From contig NZ_CP020914.1 of the NCBI RefSeq assembly GCF_007833355.1, positions 420,047-484,046 on the forward strand: DNA of 64,000 bases, given 5' to 3'. The notes beneath the pieces were generated by a model. It made no database searches. It saw nothing but the letters and a program-made list of their open reading frames with translations, and was not told where the DNA came from. Made by a program: the position numbers and the translations under genes. This DNA is from Denitratisoma sp. DHT3 (GTDB lineage: Bacteria; Pseudomonadota; Gammaproteobacteria; Burkholderiales; Rhodocyclaceae). Below are positions 48,430-58,678 of this stretch, one piece after another. Position 1 is the first letter of the stretch. Every line of letters starts with the position of its first letter.

Positions 48430-50238
48430 ATGGTGGTATCGCGGGACGAAACGCAGGTGAAGCTGGATCGGCGCAATGCGGTTGCGGGGCGGCACAAACC
48501 CCGGCAGACCTATACGATGGCCGACCGCTTCGAGGAATGCGCGGCCGATTCCGGTGAGCGCATCTTCATCCATTACGGCGATCACCATTGGACCTACGGC
48601 GAGGTCAATGCCATCGCCAACCGCTACGCCCGCGCGCTGCAAGGGCTGGGGCTCAAGTACGGCGACGCCTGCGCGATGGCCGTCGAAAACCGGCCGGAAT
48701 TCTTCTTCCTGCTCTGGGCCCTGGCCAAGCTGGGGGTCACGGCCTCCCTGATCAACACCAACATCACCGGCAAGGCGCTGGCGCATTGCCTCTCCATCAC
48801 CAGCGCCAAGGCCGCCATCGTCGGCGAGGAGTGCCTGGTCCATTTCCATTGTCCCGAAGTGCAAGGCACGCTGCCGCTGTGGCTGCTGCCCGATGCCGAA
48901 AAGCCCGCCGATCCCGCCCTGCGCCAGACCTGCGGCGCCGACGTGAGCGCCCTGGCCGAGGGCCAGCCGGACGACAACCTGGCGCCGTCGGTGCGGGATG
49001 GCCTGCTGGCCGAGCAACCCTTCGTGCATATCTACACTTCCGGCACCACCGGCCTGCCCAAGGCGGTGTTGAACAGCCACATGCGGGTGCTCACCACCGG
49101 CGACGTGATGCAGGTCACCACCGACCTGGGGCCGGGTGACGTCTGTTACTGTTTCCTGCCGCTCTACCACGGCGCGGCCCTGATGTCGCTGACCTCCACG
49201 GCGCTCTCGGCGCGGGCCGCCCTGATGCTGCGGCGCAAGTTCAGCCTGCGCGAATTCTGGTCCGACGTGCGCAAGTACAAGGTCACCTTCGCCCAGTACG
49301 TGGGCGAGATCTGCCGCTATCTGCTGAACCAGCCCGAGACGCCCGCGGATCGCGACCATACCTTGAGGAAGGTGATGGGCGCCGGCCTGAACGCCGAGGT
49401 CTGGGAGCGCTTCGCCACGCGTTTCGGCATCGAGGACATCTACGAAGGCTGGGGCGCCACCGAATCCAACGGCAACATCCAGAACGTCGACAACTTCAAG
49501 GGCTCCATCGGCCGCATTCCCTACTGGGAGAAGACCAACATCCGCCTGGTGCGCTACGACGTGGAAACCGAGAGCCATCCGCGCGACGCGAACGGCCACA
49601 TGATCCTCTGCCAGCCGGGCGAGACCGGGGAAATCGTCGCCTTCATCGTCAACCATCCCGACATCGGCGGTGGCCGCTTCGAGGGCTATACCTCGCCCGA
49701 GGCGACGGAGAAGAAGATCCTGCGCAACGTGTTCCAGGACGGCGACGCCTATTTCTCCTCCGGCGATCTGGCCCGCTACGACGACGAGGGCTACTTCTAC
49801 TTCGTCGACCGCATCGGCGACACCTTCCGCTGGAAGAGCGAGAACGTCTCCACCAGCGAAGTCGCCGACGCCTTCGCCAGCTATCCGGGGCTGGAGATCC
49901 TCACGGTGTATGGCGTCAAGGTGCCCGACCACGAAGGCCGCGCCGGCATGGCCGCGGTGGTGATGGCGCCGGGCCGCGACTTCGATCCCAAGGCCTTCTA
50001 CGACATGGCGGCGGCGAACCTGCCCGGCTATGCGGTACCCTATTTCGTGCGTGTCAGCCCTCAGGCCGACATGACCTCCACCTTCAAGCTGCGCCGGGTC
50101 GATCTGCAGCGCCAGGGCTACGATCCGAGCCAGTTCACCGACCCCCTGCTGGTGCGCGACGACCAGGCGAAGACCTACGTGCCCTATAGCGAATCGGCTC
50201 TGGCGGCGCTGGGCATGAAGCCTTTCGTGGCATCCTGA
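48430..50238 (+). CDS. Long-chain/steroid acyl-CoA ligase (FATP/FadD-like)
   Basis: A 602-residue ANL-superfamily enzyme of the very-long-chain acyl-CoA synthetase/FATP type. The AMP-binding motif YTSGTTGLPKAVLNSH is near residues 200-215; the YEGWGATESNGNI segment near 338-350 and the SSGDLARYDDEGYFYFVDRIGDTFRWKSENVST hinge region near 440-475 (cited in parts here) complete the fold. GGAGG precedes ATG 48430. Relatives FadD17/FadD19 in actinobacteria activate steroid side-chain carboxylates, so a steroid-24-oyl-CoA ligase role is plausible. It lies in the middle of the side-chain operon. Confidence 0.88.
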   Translation: MVVSRDETQVKLDRRNAVAGRHKPRQTYTMADRFEECAADSGERIFIHYGDHHWTYGEVNAIANRYARALQGLGLKYGDACAMAVENRPEFFFLLWALAKLGVTASLINTNITGKALAHCLSITSAKAAIVGEECLVHFHCPEVQGTLPLWLLPDAEKPADPALRQTCGADVSALAEGQPDDNLAPSVRDGLLAEQPFVHIYTSGTTGLPKAVLNSHMRVLTTGDVMQVTTDLGPGDVCYCFLPLYHGAALMSLTSTALSARAALMLRRKFSLREFWSDVRKYKVTFAQYVGEICRYLLNQPETPADRDHTLRKVMGAGLNAEVWERFATRFGIEDIYEGWGATESNGNIQNVDNFKGSIGRIPYWEKTNIRLVRYDVETESHPRDANGHMILCQPGETGEIVAFIVNHPDIGGGRFEGYTSPEATEKKILRNVFQDGDAYFSSGDLARYDDEGYFYFVDRIGDTFRWKSENVSTSEVADAFASYPGLEILTVYGVKVPDHEGRAGMAAVVMAPGRDFDPKAFYDMAAANLPGYAVPYFVRVSPQADMTSTFKLRRVDLQRQGYDPSQFTDPLLVRDDQAKTYVPYSESALAALGMKPFVAS

Positions 50239-50274
50239 CCGCTGCGCACCCGCGGACCTTGCCGAGGAGTCCCC

Positions 50275-51306
50275 ATGAAAACCCTTTCCTTTCCCTTTCA
50301 GGCGCCCGCCAGCAATGGCGAACTGATCGATGTGGTACCGGGGCAGATCAAGTGGCTGCGCATGCCGCTGCCCCTGGCCCTGAATCACATCAACCTCTAC
50401 CTGGTGCGGGATGGCGCCGGCTGGCGCATGGTGGATACCGGCATCAACACCAAGGAGACCCGGGCGATCTGGGAGCGGGTCCTGCCGGCCCTGGACGGCC
50501 CCATCACCGGCATCGTCTGCACCCATCACCATGGCGACCATTGCGGCCTGGCCGGCTGGTTCACGGAGAAGCTGCGCGTCCCGCTCTACATGAGCCGGGC
50601 CGAGTATTTCGCGATGCGGATCTACGACGGCGGGTTTTCCGCCGACTCCTGGGAGTTCCGCGAGTTCTTCGTGCGCGCGGGCATGTCGGAGGCCGAGTTG
50701 CAGGTGCTGATCGACACCCTCAACGGTTTCAACAAGATCTTCTCCGAATCGCCGATGCCGCGCGCCTACCAGCGCCTGCGCGACGGTGGGACGCTGACCA
50801 TCGGCGATCATGTGTGGCAGGTGTGGGGCGGGGAGGGCCATTCGCCGGAACATGCCTCGCTGTATTGCCCCGATCTGGGCGTGCTGCTGAGCGGCGACCA
50901 GCTGCTGGCCCGCATCAGCCCCAACGTCGGCGTGCTGCCCTTCGAGCCCGAGGCCAATCCCCTGGAAGACTGGCTCGCCTCCCTCGCGCACATCGGCCGT
51001 CTGCCCGGGGAAACCCTGGTGCTGCCGGCCCATGAACTGCCCTTCCATGGCCTCAAGGCACGGGCGGAGGAACTGCGCCAGCATCACCAGGGGGTGCTCG
51101 ACAAGATCGAGGCGCTCTGCGCCGGGCAGCCGGACACGGCCTACGGCCTGGCGAACCGCTACTTCGGCAGCCGCGGCGGCTCCATGGACAGCATTCTGGC
51201 GATCGCCGAGACCCTGGCCCATCTGGCCTATCTGTGCGGCCAGGGCCGGGTGCAGCGGGAATTGCAGCAGGACGGCAGTCATCAGTATCGGGTGCGGGCC
51301 GCCTGA
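50275..51306 (+). CDS. Metallo-beta-lactamase-fold hydrolase
   Basis: A 343-residue MBL-fold protein. The metal motif HxHxDH is His84-x-His86-x-Asp88-His89 (THHHGDHCGLAGW), with later ligands in GHSPEHASLYCP near 187-198, DLGVLLSGDQLL near 200-211 and LPAHELPFHGL near 250-260. The family includes thioesterases, lactonases and glyoxalase II. Its place between the CoA ligase and a dehydrogenase suggests a CoA-thioester or lactone hydrolase in the side-chain pathway, but the substrate is unknown. Confidence 0.88.
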   Translation: MKTLSFPFQAPASNGELIDVVPGQIKWLRMPLPLALNHINLYLVRDGAGWRMVDTGINTKETRAIWERVLPALDGPITGIVCTHHHGDHCGLAGWFTEKLRVPLYMSRAEYFAMRIYDGGFSADSWEFREFFVRAGMSEAELQVLIDTLNGFNKIFSESPMPRAYQRLRDGGTLTIGDHVWQVWGGEGHSPEHASLYCPDLGVLLSGDQLLARISPNVGVLPFEPEANPLEDWLASLAHIGRLPGETLVLPAHELPFHGLKARAEELRQHHQGVLDKIEALCAGQPDTAYGLANRYFGSRGGSMDSILAIAETLAHLAYLCGQGRVQRELQQDGSHQYRVRAA

Positions 51307-51351
51307 TGCGCGGCGGCCACGACAAGAATCGAAATCAGAAAGGACGACAAA

Positions 51352-52536
51352 TTGAACGAACTCGACACTTTCCGCACTGAAGTGCGCGCCTGGGTGGAAG
51401 CCAACTACCCGGCCTCCCTGCGGTCGCCGATCCTGGAGGGCGAACTGCCGATGGCCTCCAGCAAGATCGATTTCAAGAGCGCGGACGCCCGCCTCTGGTA
51501 CGAGCGCATGCGCGACAAGGGCTGGCTGGCCCCCGACTGGCCGGCGGAGTACGGCGGCGCCGGCCTGGATGCCGCCCGCGCCCGCATCGTCGAAGTGGAA
51601 CTGTCCCGCGCCGGCTGCCGCCAGCCCCTGGTGAGCCTGGGCATCTGGATGATCGGCCCGGTGCTGCTGGAGTTCGGTACCGACGAGCAGAAGGCGCGCT
51701 ACCTGCCCGGCACCGGCCGCGGCGAGATCGGTTGGTGCCAGGGCTTTTCCGAGCCCAACGCCGGCTCCGACCTGGCCTCCTTGAAGATGTCCGCCGTGCA
51801 GGACGGCGACGATTTCGTGGTGAATGGTTCCAAGATCTGGACCTCCTACGCCTTCCTCGCCGACCAGATGTACGCCCTGGTGCGCACCAGCAACGAAGGC
51901 AACAAGCAGCAGGGCATCACCATGGTGCTGATCGACATGAAGTCGCCCGGCATCACCGTGCGCCCGATCGACCTGATCAGCGGCAAGTCCAGCTTCTGCC
52001 AGGTGTTCTTCGACAACGTGCGGGTACCGCTGAAGAACATGGTCGGCCCCTTGAACGGCGGCTGGGGCGTGGCCAAGCGCCTGCTCACCTTCGAGCGCAA
52101 GGCGATGTCCAAGTTCTCCGAGCTGAACCTGCCCGGCCCGAGCCTGGTACCCATCGTGAAGAAGGCCCTGGGCGACGCCAACGGCCGCATCGGCAGCGCG
52201 GTGATGCGCGACAAGGTCGCCGGCCTGGAGATCGAGACCCACGTCCAGGGCCTGACCCAGCAGCGCATCGTCGAGATGATGAAGGCCGGCAAGGACGTGA
52301 CCAACGTCAGCGCCACCATGAAGTACCAGCTCTCCGACACCCTGAAGAAGGGGTCCGAGACCATGGTGGCGGCGCTGGGCCTGCAGGGCCTGGGCTGGGA
52401 GAGCGAGGGCTTCGCCAAGGACGAGCTGGAGGCCACCAAGCAGTGGCTCAATGACAAGGCCCACTCCATCGCGGGGGGCAGCTCCGAGGTTCAACTCAAC
52501 ATCATCGCCAAGCGTGTGCTCGGCCTGCCGGAATGA
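51352..52536 (+). CDS. Acyl-CoA dehydrogenase, ChsE4/FadE26-like subunit
   Basis: A 394-residue acyl-CoA dehydrogenase with a TTG start (LNELDTF), preceded by AAAGGACG. Recognisable segments: KGWLAPDWPAEYGGAGLD near 52-70, WCQGFSEPNAGSDLASLK near 126-143, FFDNVRVPLKNMVGPLNGGW near 222-241 and the C-terminal AGGSSEVQLNIIAKRVLGLPE typical of the family. The next dehydrogenase gene (52704) follows after the dispersed repeat, so the two probably make one heteromeric enzyme like actinobacterial ChsE4-ChsE5. Exact chain-length specificity cannot be read. Confidence 0.87.
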   Translation: MNELDTFRTEVRAWVEANYPASLRSPILEGELPMASSKIDFKSADARLWYERMRDKGWLAPDWPAEYGGAGLDAARARIVEVELSRAGCRQPLVSLGIWMIGPVLLEFGTDEQKARYLPGTGRGEIGWCQGFSEPNAGSDLASLKMSAVQDGDDFVVNGSKIWTSYAFLADQMYALVRTSNEGNKQQGITMVLIDMKSPGITVRPIDLISGKSSFCQVFFDNVRVPLKNMVGPLNGGWGVAKRLLTFERKAMSKFSELNLPGPSLVPIVKKALGDANGRIGSAVMRDKVAGLEIETHVQGLTQQRIVEMMKAGKDVTNVSATMKYQLSDTLKKGSETMVAALGLQGLGWESEGFAKDELEATKQWLNDKAHSIAGGSSEVQLNIIAKRVLGLPE

Positions 52537-52690
52537 GGCTCGCCCCCCTTCGCCCCCCTCCGGGGGGTTCTCATTGGCTCGCTGCGCTCGGTTGTTTGGG
52601 GGAGCGTTGTGGGAAGAGTGTGCTGTTTGCGGCTGGCGCCGCGTGCCGCTTTCCCTTGGGGCGGCCCGGCGGGAAAGCTCATTTTTCACT
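52537..52690 (+). repeat. Dispersed ~150 bp intergenic element, copy 2
   Basis: The block order is a C-rich run around CCGGGGGGTTCTC, TTGGCTCGCTGCGCTCGG, a variable centre, then GCCGCGTGCCGCTTTCCC and GGCGGCCCGGCGGGAAAGC. It matches copy 1 at 11020-11175 read on the other strand. It separates two acyl-CoA dehydrogenase genes of one operon and ends just before the ribosome site AAGGAAAA of the second. Confidence 0.75.
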
Positions 52691-52703
52691 TTAAGGAAAA
52701 ATC

Positions 52704-53843
52704 ATGGGAATGTTGTTTGATTCCGAACAGGAAATGCTGGCCGAAACCGCACGGGGTTTCTTCGCGGAGCACGCGCCCGTCGCCGCCCTGCGCAAGCTGC
52801 GCGACAGCCAGGACCCGCTGGGCTATCAGCCCGAGGTGTGGCGGCAGATGGTGGACCTGGGCTGGACGGCGATCGTCTTCCCCGAGGCCCATGGCGGACT
52901 GGAGTTCGGCTACAAGGGCCTGGGTGCCGTGTTCGAGCAGGCCAGCCGCACCCTGGCGGCGACGCCGCTGTTCGGCACCGTGGCCCTGGGCGGCAGCGCG
53001 CTCCTGCTGGGCGGCAGCGATGCCCAGAAGGAAGCCTGGCTGCCCAGGATCATCGGCGGCGAAGCCCTGTTCACCCTGGCGGTGGACGAGAAGCCGCGCC
53101 ACGATCCCAAGGCCATCGCGCTCAGCGCTCAGGCCAGCGACGGCGGCTATGTGCTGAACGGCGAGAAGCACTACGTGGTGGACGGCACCATCGCCGACCA
53201 GCTGGTGGTGGTGGCCCGCACCTCGGGCCAGCCCGGCGATGCTGACGGATTGACGCTGTTCCTGGTCGATGCCAAGGCCGCCGGCGTCGAGCGCCTGCGC
53301 CGCACCCTGGTGGACAGCCGCAACATCGCCAGCATCCGCTTCAGCAACGTCGCCGTGCCCGCCAGCGCCGTGATCGGCGCCGTGGGGCAGGGCGGTGCGC
53401 TGCTCGACAGCGTGCTGGACCGCGCCCGCATCCTGCTCACCGCCGAGATGCTGGGTTCCGCCGCCTGGATGTTCGAGACCACCGTCGCCTACCTGAAGGA
53501 GCGGGTGCAGTTCGACGTGCCGATCGGCTCCTTCCAGGCGTTGCAGCACCGCGCCGCGCAGATGTACATCGCCCTGGAGATGAGCCGCAGCGCCGTGCTG
53601 GCGGCGCTCACCGCGATCGACGAGAACTCGCCGCAGCTGCCGCTGCTGGCGTCGCTGGCCAAGGCCAAGGTTTCCGATACCATCGAGCTGATCAGCAACG
53701 AAGCGGTGCAGATGCACGGCGGCATCGGCATGACCGACGAGCTGGACGTGGGCCTCCACCTCAAGCGGGCGCGCGTCTCGCAGCAGTTCTTCGGCGACGC
53801 GTCCTTCCATCGGGACCGTTATGCCACGTTGCGCGGCTTCTGA
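52704..53843 (+). CDS. Acyl-CoA dehydrogenase, ChsE5/FadE27-like subunit
   Basis: A 379-residue acyl-CoA dehydrogenase starting MLFDSEQEML two codons in, with AAGGAAAA upstream. Segments seen: LGWTAIVFPEAHGGLEFGYKG near 52-72, DGGYVLNGEKHYVVDG near 148-163 and the C-terminal NEAVQMHGGIGMTDELDVG near 332-350. The FAD-contacting middle region lacks the common TEPxAGSD motif (FTLAVDEKPRHDP instead), as in the smaller subunit of heteromeric enzymes. It is probably the partner of the 51352-52536 protein. The CoA ligase gene follows 18 bases later. Confidence 0.87.
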   Translation: MGMLFDSEQEMLAETARGFFAEHAPVAALRKLRDSQDPLGYQPEVWRQMVDLGWTAIVFPEAHGGLEFGYKGLGAVFEQASRTLAATPLFGTVALGGSALLLGGSDAQKEAWLPRIIGGEALFTLAVDEKPRHDPKAIALSAQASDGGYVLNGEKHYVVDGTIADQLVVVARTSGQPGDADGLTLFLVDAKAAGVERLRRTLVDSRNIASIRFSNVAVPASAVIGAVGQGGALLDSVLDRARILLTAEMLGSAAWMFETTVAYLKERVQFDVPIGSFQALQHRAAQMYIALEMSRSAVLAALTAIDENSPQLPLLASLAKAKVSDTIELISNEAVQMHGGIGMTDELDVGLHLKRARVSQQFFGDASFHRDRYATLRGF

Positions 53844-53861
53844 TCTTCGCCAGGGACAACC

Positions 53862-55556
53862 ATGAAAGCAATCGTCGAGAAACTGAATACGGCCAAGGCC
53901 CAGGTAACGGCGCCCGGCGCGCCCTTCGAGCTGGTGGAGCGGGAACTGGGAGGCAATACTTATCGGGTCTTCAAGAACGCCCCCGAGAACGTGATGCACC
54001 TGATCAACCAGGGTCGCCAGTTCGGCGACAAGACCTTCCTGGTCTATCAGGGGCAGCGCTGGAGCTTCAACGAGTTTTTCCGCCACGCCGACGCCCTGGC
54101 CTCGCAACTGGCCGGTCGCTATGGCGTGCAGAAGGGCGACCGCGTGGCGATCGCCATGCGCAACCGCCCAGAGTGGATGGCGGCCTTCGTCGCCATCGTC
54201 TCCCTCGGCGCCATCGCCGTTCCGCTCAACAGCTGGAGCCAGCGCGAGGAACTGGTGCAGAACCTCGCCAACGCCGAACCCAAGGTGCTGTTCTGTGACC
54301 CGGAACGTCTTGCTCACGTGACCGGAGACCTGGATGGCCTGGACATCCAGGCCGTGGTCACCGACGCCAGCGTCGCCGAAGGCGGACGCATCAGCCATTA
54401 CGACAAGCTGTGCGTCGATGCGCTGACGCCGCCGCCGGTGGATATCGGCGGCGACGACCCGGTGATGATCATGTACACCTCCGGCACCACCAGCGGCGCC
54501 AAGGGCGTGCTCTCCAACCACCGGGCCTTCTGTCAGGCCCTGATGAACATCGACTTCGTTTCCGCCATTACCGCCATGGCCAGCCCGCAGCGGATCCAGG
54601 CCATGATGGCCTCCGGCTTCGAGCCCGCGGCGCTGCTCTCGGTGCCGCTGTTCCACGTCAGCGGCCTGCAGGCGCTGTTCCTGGGCGCGCTGAAGGCGGG
54701 GCGCAAGATCGTCATCATGTACAAGTGGGACGTGGACCAGGCCATCGACCTGATCGAGCAGGAGCGGCTGACCCAGCTCAACGGCTCGCCGGCGATGATG
54801 CAGCAGCTGTTCGCCTCGCCCCGCTTCGACCAGGCCGACATGTCCAGCATCGCGGCGGTGGGTTTCGGCGGTTCGGCGACGCCCCAGGTCCTGCTCGACA
54901 CCACGCTGCGCAAGTTCCCCAATTCCCTGCCGGGCACCGGCTACGGCCTGACCGAGACCAATTCGACCGCCTCCTCGTTTACCGCCGAGGCCTTCGCCTA
55001 CAAGCCCCGTTCCAGCGGCATCATCTCGCCCATCGTCGAAATCCACGCCGAGGACGACCTGGGCAACGTGCTGCCCAAGGGGAGCACGGGCGAACTCTGC
55101 GTGCGCGGCGTGACGGTGATGATGGGCTACTGGCGCAACCCCACCGCCACCGAGGCGGCACTGCGGGACGGCTGGTTCCACTCCGGCGACATCGGCTACG
55201 TGGATGAGGAAGACTTCGTCTTCATCGTGGACCGCATCAAGGACATCGTCAATCGCGGCGGGGAAAAGATATCCACCCTCGAGGTCGAATCCTGCATCCA
55301 CCACCTGCCCGGTGTGGCCGAGGTGGCGGCCTTCGCTGTACCTGATGCGGAAATGGGCGAGGTCCTGGCGGTCGCCATCGTGCCCGAGGCCGGCGTCAGC
55401 CTCGACGCCGAGGCCGTGCGCCAGCACGTGGCCGCCCATCTGGCCGGCTTCAAGGTGCCCAAGCATGTGTCCGTGCGCAACGAGACTCTGCCCCGCAATG
55501 CGAGCGGCAAGGTGATGAAGCAGGTGCTGAAGGCGGAGATCATCGGCGGCAGCTGA
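53862..55556 (+). CDS. Class I adenylate-forming acyl-CoA ligase
   Basis: A 564-residue ANL enzyme, distinct from the FATP-like ligase at 48430. The P-loop-like motif is MYTSGTTSGAKGVLSNH near residues 204-220, the GYGLTETNSTASS motif is near 362-374, and HSGDIGYVDEEDFVFIVDRIKD near 440-461 is the hinge. C-terminal PRNASGKVMKQVLK near 544-557 holds the catalytic lysine. It ends the plus-strand catabolic operon before a double terminator. Two ligases in one operon may act on substrates of different length (for example C27/C24 versus C22 acids); this is inference. Confidence 0.88.
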   Translation: MKAIVEKLNTAKAQVTAPGAPFELVERELGGNTYRVFKNAPENVMHLINQGRQFGDKTFLVYQGQRWSFNEFFRHADALASQLAGRYGVQKGDRVAIAMRNRPEWMAAFVAIVSLGAIAVPLNSWSQREELVQNLANAEPKVLFCDPERLAHVTGDLDGLDIQAVVTDASVAEGGRISHYDKLCVDALTPPPVDIGGDDPVMIMYTSGTTSGAKGVLSNHRAFCQALMNIDFVSAITAMASPQRIQAMMASGFEPAALLSVPLFHVSGLQALFLGALKAGRKIVIMYKWDVDQAIDLIEQERLTQLNGSPAMMQQLFASPRFDQADMSSIAAVGFGGSATPQVLLDTTLRKFPNSLPGTGYGLTETNSTASSFTAEAFAYKPRSSGIISPIVEIHAEDDLGNVLPKGSTGELCVRGVTVMMGYWRNPTATEAALRDGWFHSGDIGYVDEEDFVFIVDRIKDIVNRGGEKISTLEVESCIHHLPGVAEVAAFAVPDAEMGEVLAVAIVPEAGVSLDAEAVRQHVAAHLAGFKVPKHVSVRNETLPRNASGKVMKQVLKAEIIGGS

Positions 55557-55575
55557 GTCCGCAAGCGGAAGCCAT

Positions 55576-55607
55576 AAAAAAACGCCAACTCTCGGGTTGG
55601 CGTTTTT
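55576..55607. terminator. Bidirectional rho-independent terminator
   Basis: A 12-bp stem AAAAACGCCAAC / GTTGGCGTTTTT (55578-55589 with 55596-55607, six-base loop), with A-run on the left and T-run on the right. It lies 20 bases after the CoA-ligase stop and can also end the convergent SDR gene. Confidence 0.92.
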
Positions 55608-55615
55608 CCTGAAAG

Positions 55616-55640
55616 CCCGCCAGCGTTCCGGCGGGTTTTT
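55616..55640 (+). terminator. Second terminator hairpin, plus strand
   Basis: CCCGCC (55616-55621) pairs with GGCGGG (55630-55635), followed by TTTTT. Placed directly behind the first terminator, it gives a tandem stop for the plus-strand operon. Confidence 0.75.
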
Positions 55641-55647
55641 CATGCCA

Positions 55648-56550
55648 TCAGATCGGCATGGAGTAGCCGTCCGCCACGGGCTTGTGGGACTCGTTGAAGT
55701 AGGTGGACATGACCTTGTGCATGTCGTCCAGCGCCCATTTGCCGCCGTTGGAGCTGTTGAAGCTGGTGCCCAGGGTGGGGCGCTGCACCACGGTGACCTG
55801 GCCGCCCCAGACGATGAACACTTCGCCGGAGATGTGGCCGGATTCGGGGGAGGCCAGATAGCCGACCAGGGGGGCGACGTTCTCGGGATTGAACACGTCG
55901 AAGCCCTTTTCCGGCGCGGCGAACATCGGCGCGGAGGGCGCGGATTCGGTCATGGCGGTGCGGGCGCGGGGCATGATCACGTTGGCGGTGATGCCGTACT
56001 TGATCATCAGCTGGGCGGCGCCCATGGTCATGGCGACGATGCCGGCCTTGGCGGCGGCGTAGTTGGGCTGGCCGGGGGTGCCGTAGAGCATGGACTCGGA
56101 GGCGGTGCTCACCAGGCGGCCATAGACCGGGGCCGACTTGGCCTTCTCGCGCCAGTACTTGGTGGCGTTGCGCATGTTCACGAAGTGGCCGCGCAGATGC
56201 ACGCGCACCACGGAGTCGAACTCGTCGTCGCTCATGGCGAAGATGGTCTTGTCGCGGCAGAAGCCGGCGTTGTTCACCACGATGTTCACATCGCCGAAGG
56301 TTTCCAGCGTGGTCTTGAACAGGGTGTCGGAATCGTTGCTGTCGGCGCAGTCGCCGAAGACGGCGATGGCTTCGCCGCCCAGGGCCTTGATGTCGGCCAC
56401 GGTGGCGTGGGAGGCCTCGACGGCGGCGGGCAGATTGATGTCGTTGATCACCACGCGGGCGCCCTGGCGTGCCAGCTGGAGGGCCTCCTCGCGGCCCAGG
56501 CCGCGGCCGGCGCCGGTAACGATGGCAACCTTTCCGGTCAAATCACCCAT
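55648..56550 (-). CDS. Short-chain dehydrogenase, Hsd4A/HSD17B4-like 3-hydroxyacyl-CoA dehydrogenase
   Basis: A 300-residue SDR. The cofactor loop is TGAGRGLGREEAL near residues 12-24, NNAGF near 92-96, and the catalytic Ser/Tyr/Lys are in RLVSTASESMLYGTPGQPNYAAAKAG near 144-169 (YxxxK = YAAAK). The length and the DINLPAA segment after beta-2 resemble the dehydrogenase domain of peroxisomal multifunctional enzyme 2 and actinobacterial Hsd4A, which oxidises the 3-hydroxyacyl-CoA of the steroid side chain. It lies 81 bases after the FadA5-like thiolase gene on the same strand, so dehydrogenation and thiolysis are probably co-expressed. Confidence 0.88.
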   Translation of the reverse strand: MGDLTGKVAIVTGAGRGLGREEALQLARQGARVVINDINLPAAVEASHATVADIKALGGEAIAVFGDCADSNDSDTLFKTTLETFGDVNIVVNNAGFCRDKTIFAMSDDEFDSVVRVHLRGHFVNMRNATKYWREKAKSAPVYGRLVSTASESMLYGTPGQPNYAAAKAGIVAMTMGAAQLMIKYGITANVIMPRARTAMTESAPSAPMFAAPEKGFDVFNPENVAPLVGYLASPESGHISGEVFIVWGGQVTVVQRPTLGTSFNSSNGGKWALDDMHKVMSTYFNESHKPVADGYSMPI

Positions 56551-56631
56551 TTGAATCTCCTTTGGAATGTACGTGAAGGGTAATGGTAAAGCGGGGCGGA
56601 CAGGCCGCCCCGTGTCGAATCCGCGAGCGGC

Positions 56632-58074
<1,443 letters not shown>

Positions 58075-58109
58075 AAAAAAACGGCCGCGGTCCGAAAGAT
58101 CGCGGCCGT
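58075..58109 (-). terminator. Rho-independent terminator after the MaoC-family gene
   Basis: ACGGCCGCG (58081-58089) pairs with CGCGGCCGT (58101-58109); on the minus strand a run of seven T follows. It ends the gene 58130-58606 and separates it from the thiolase operon. Confidence 0.88.
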
Positions 58110-58129
58110 GCCCGAATGCGAATGGCGGA

Positions 58130-58606
58130 TCAGACGAAGACGAAGGCCATCTCGTAGATCAGCGCGGGCTTGTCGCTGCCCACGGCGGCCAGCTCGGTCT
58201 CGGCGGTGACCTTGGTCTTGCCGTTGGCAACCTCGATGTCCTTGATCCGGCTGCGGGCGCGGATTTCGCTGTCCACCACCACGGGGTTGAGGAAGCGCAG
58301 CTTGTCGGAGCCGTAGTTCATCATGTGGCGGTAGCCGGTGACGATGGTGGAGACGTCCGGCAGGGTCTGGAAGCGGGAGAGCATGGAGAGCAGCAGGAAG
58401 CCATGGGCGATGGTCCTGCCGCCAAAGGGGCTCTGGGTCTTGCAGCGCTCCACGTCCACGTGCAGCCACATGCGGTCGCCGGAGAGGTCGGCGAACTGGT
58501 TGATCATGTCCTGGGTCACCTTTACCGCGGGGCTCCAGGCACCCAGTTCGGGGGAGATCAGTTTCTTCAGGCCTTCGGCGTCCTGATAGTGGATGGTGTC
58601 GCTCAT
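58130..58606 (-). CDS. MaoC-family enoyl-CoA hydratase
   Basis: A 158-residue hot-dog hydratase with the R-hydratase motif Asp44-x4-His49 in LSGDRMWLHVD, followed by CKTQSPFGGRTIAHGFLLLSM and GYRHMMNYGSDKLRF. This type of MaoC protein hydrates trans-2-enoyl-CoA to (R)-3-hydroxyacyl-CoA. I start at MSDTIHY, with GGAG upstream, rather than four codons earlier. It closely resembles the protein at 59628-60110, so the two are paralogues flanking the thioesterase gene. Confidence 0.9.
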   Translation of the reverse strand: MSDTIHYQDAEGLKKLISPELGAWSPAVKVTQDMINQFADLSGDRMWLHVDVERCKTQSPFGGRTIAHGFLLLSMLSRFQTLPDVSTIVTGYRHMMNYGSDKLRFLNPVVVDSEIRARSRIKDIEVANGKTKVTAETELAAVGSDKPALIYEMAFVFV

Positions 58607-58678
58607 GGCAGGCTCCAATGTCGAGTGGATGGGAAAAATGTCGGAATCGATTCTAGCAACGGCGTTCGGTGGGCCGGC

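Noticed and set aside
48052..52689. A 1545-codon open frame on the minus strand
   Set aside because: It lies opposite five well-supported genes with recognisable motifs; the protein is low in family signatures and arises from GC-rich antisense codon bias.
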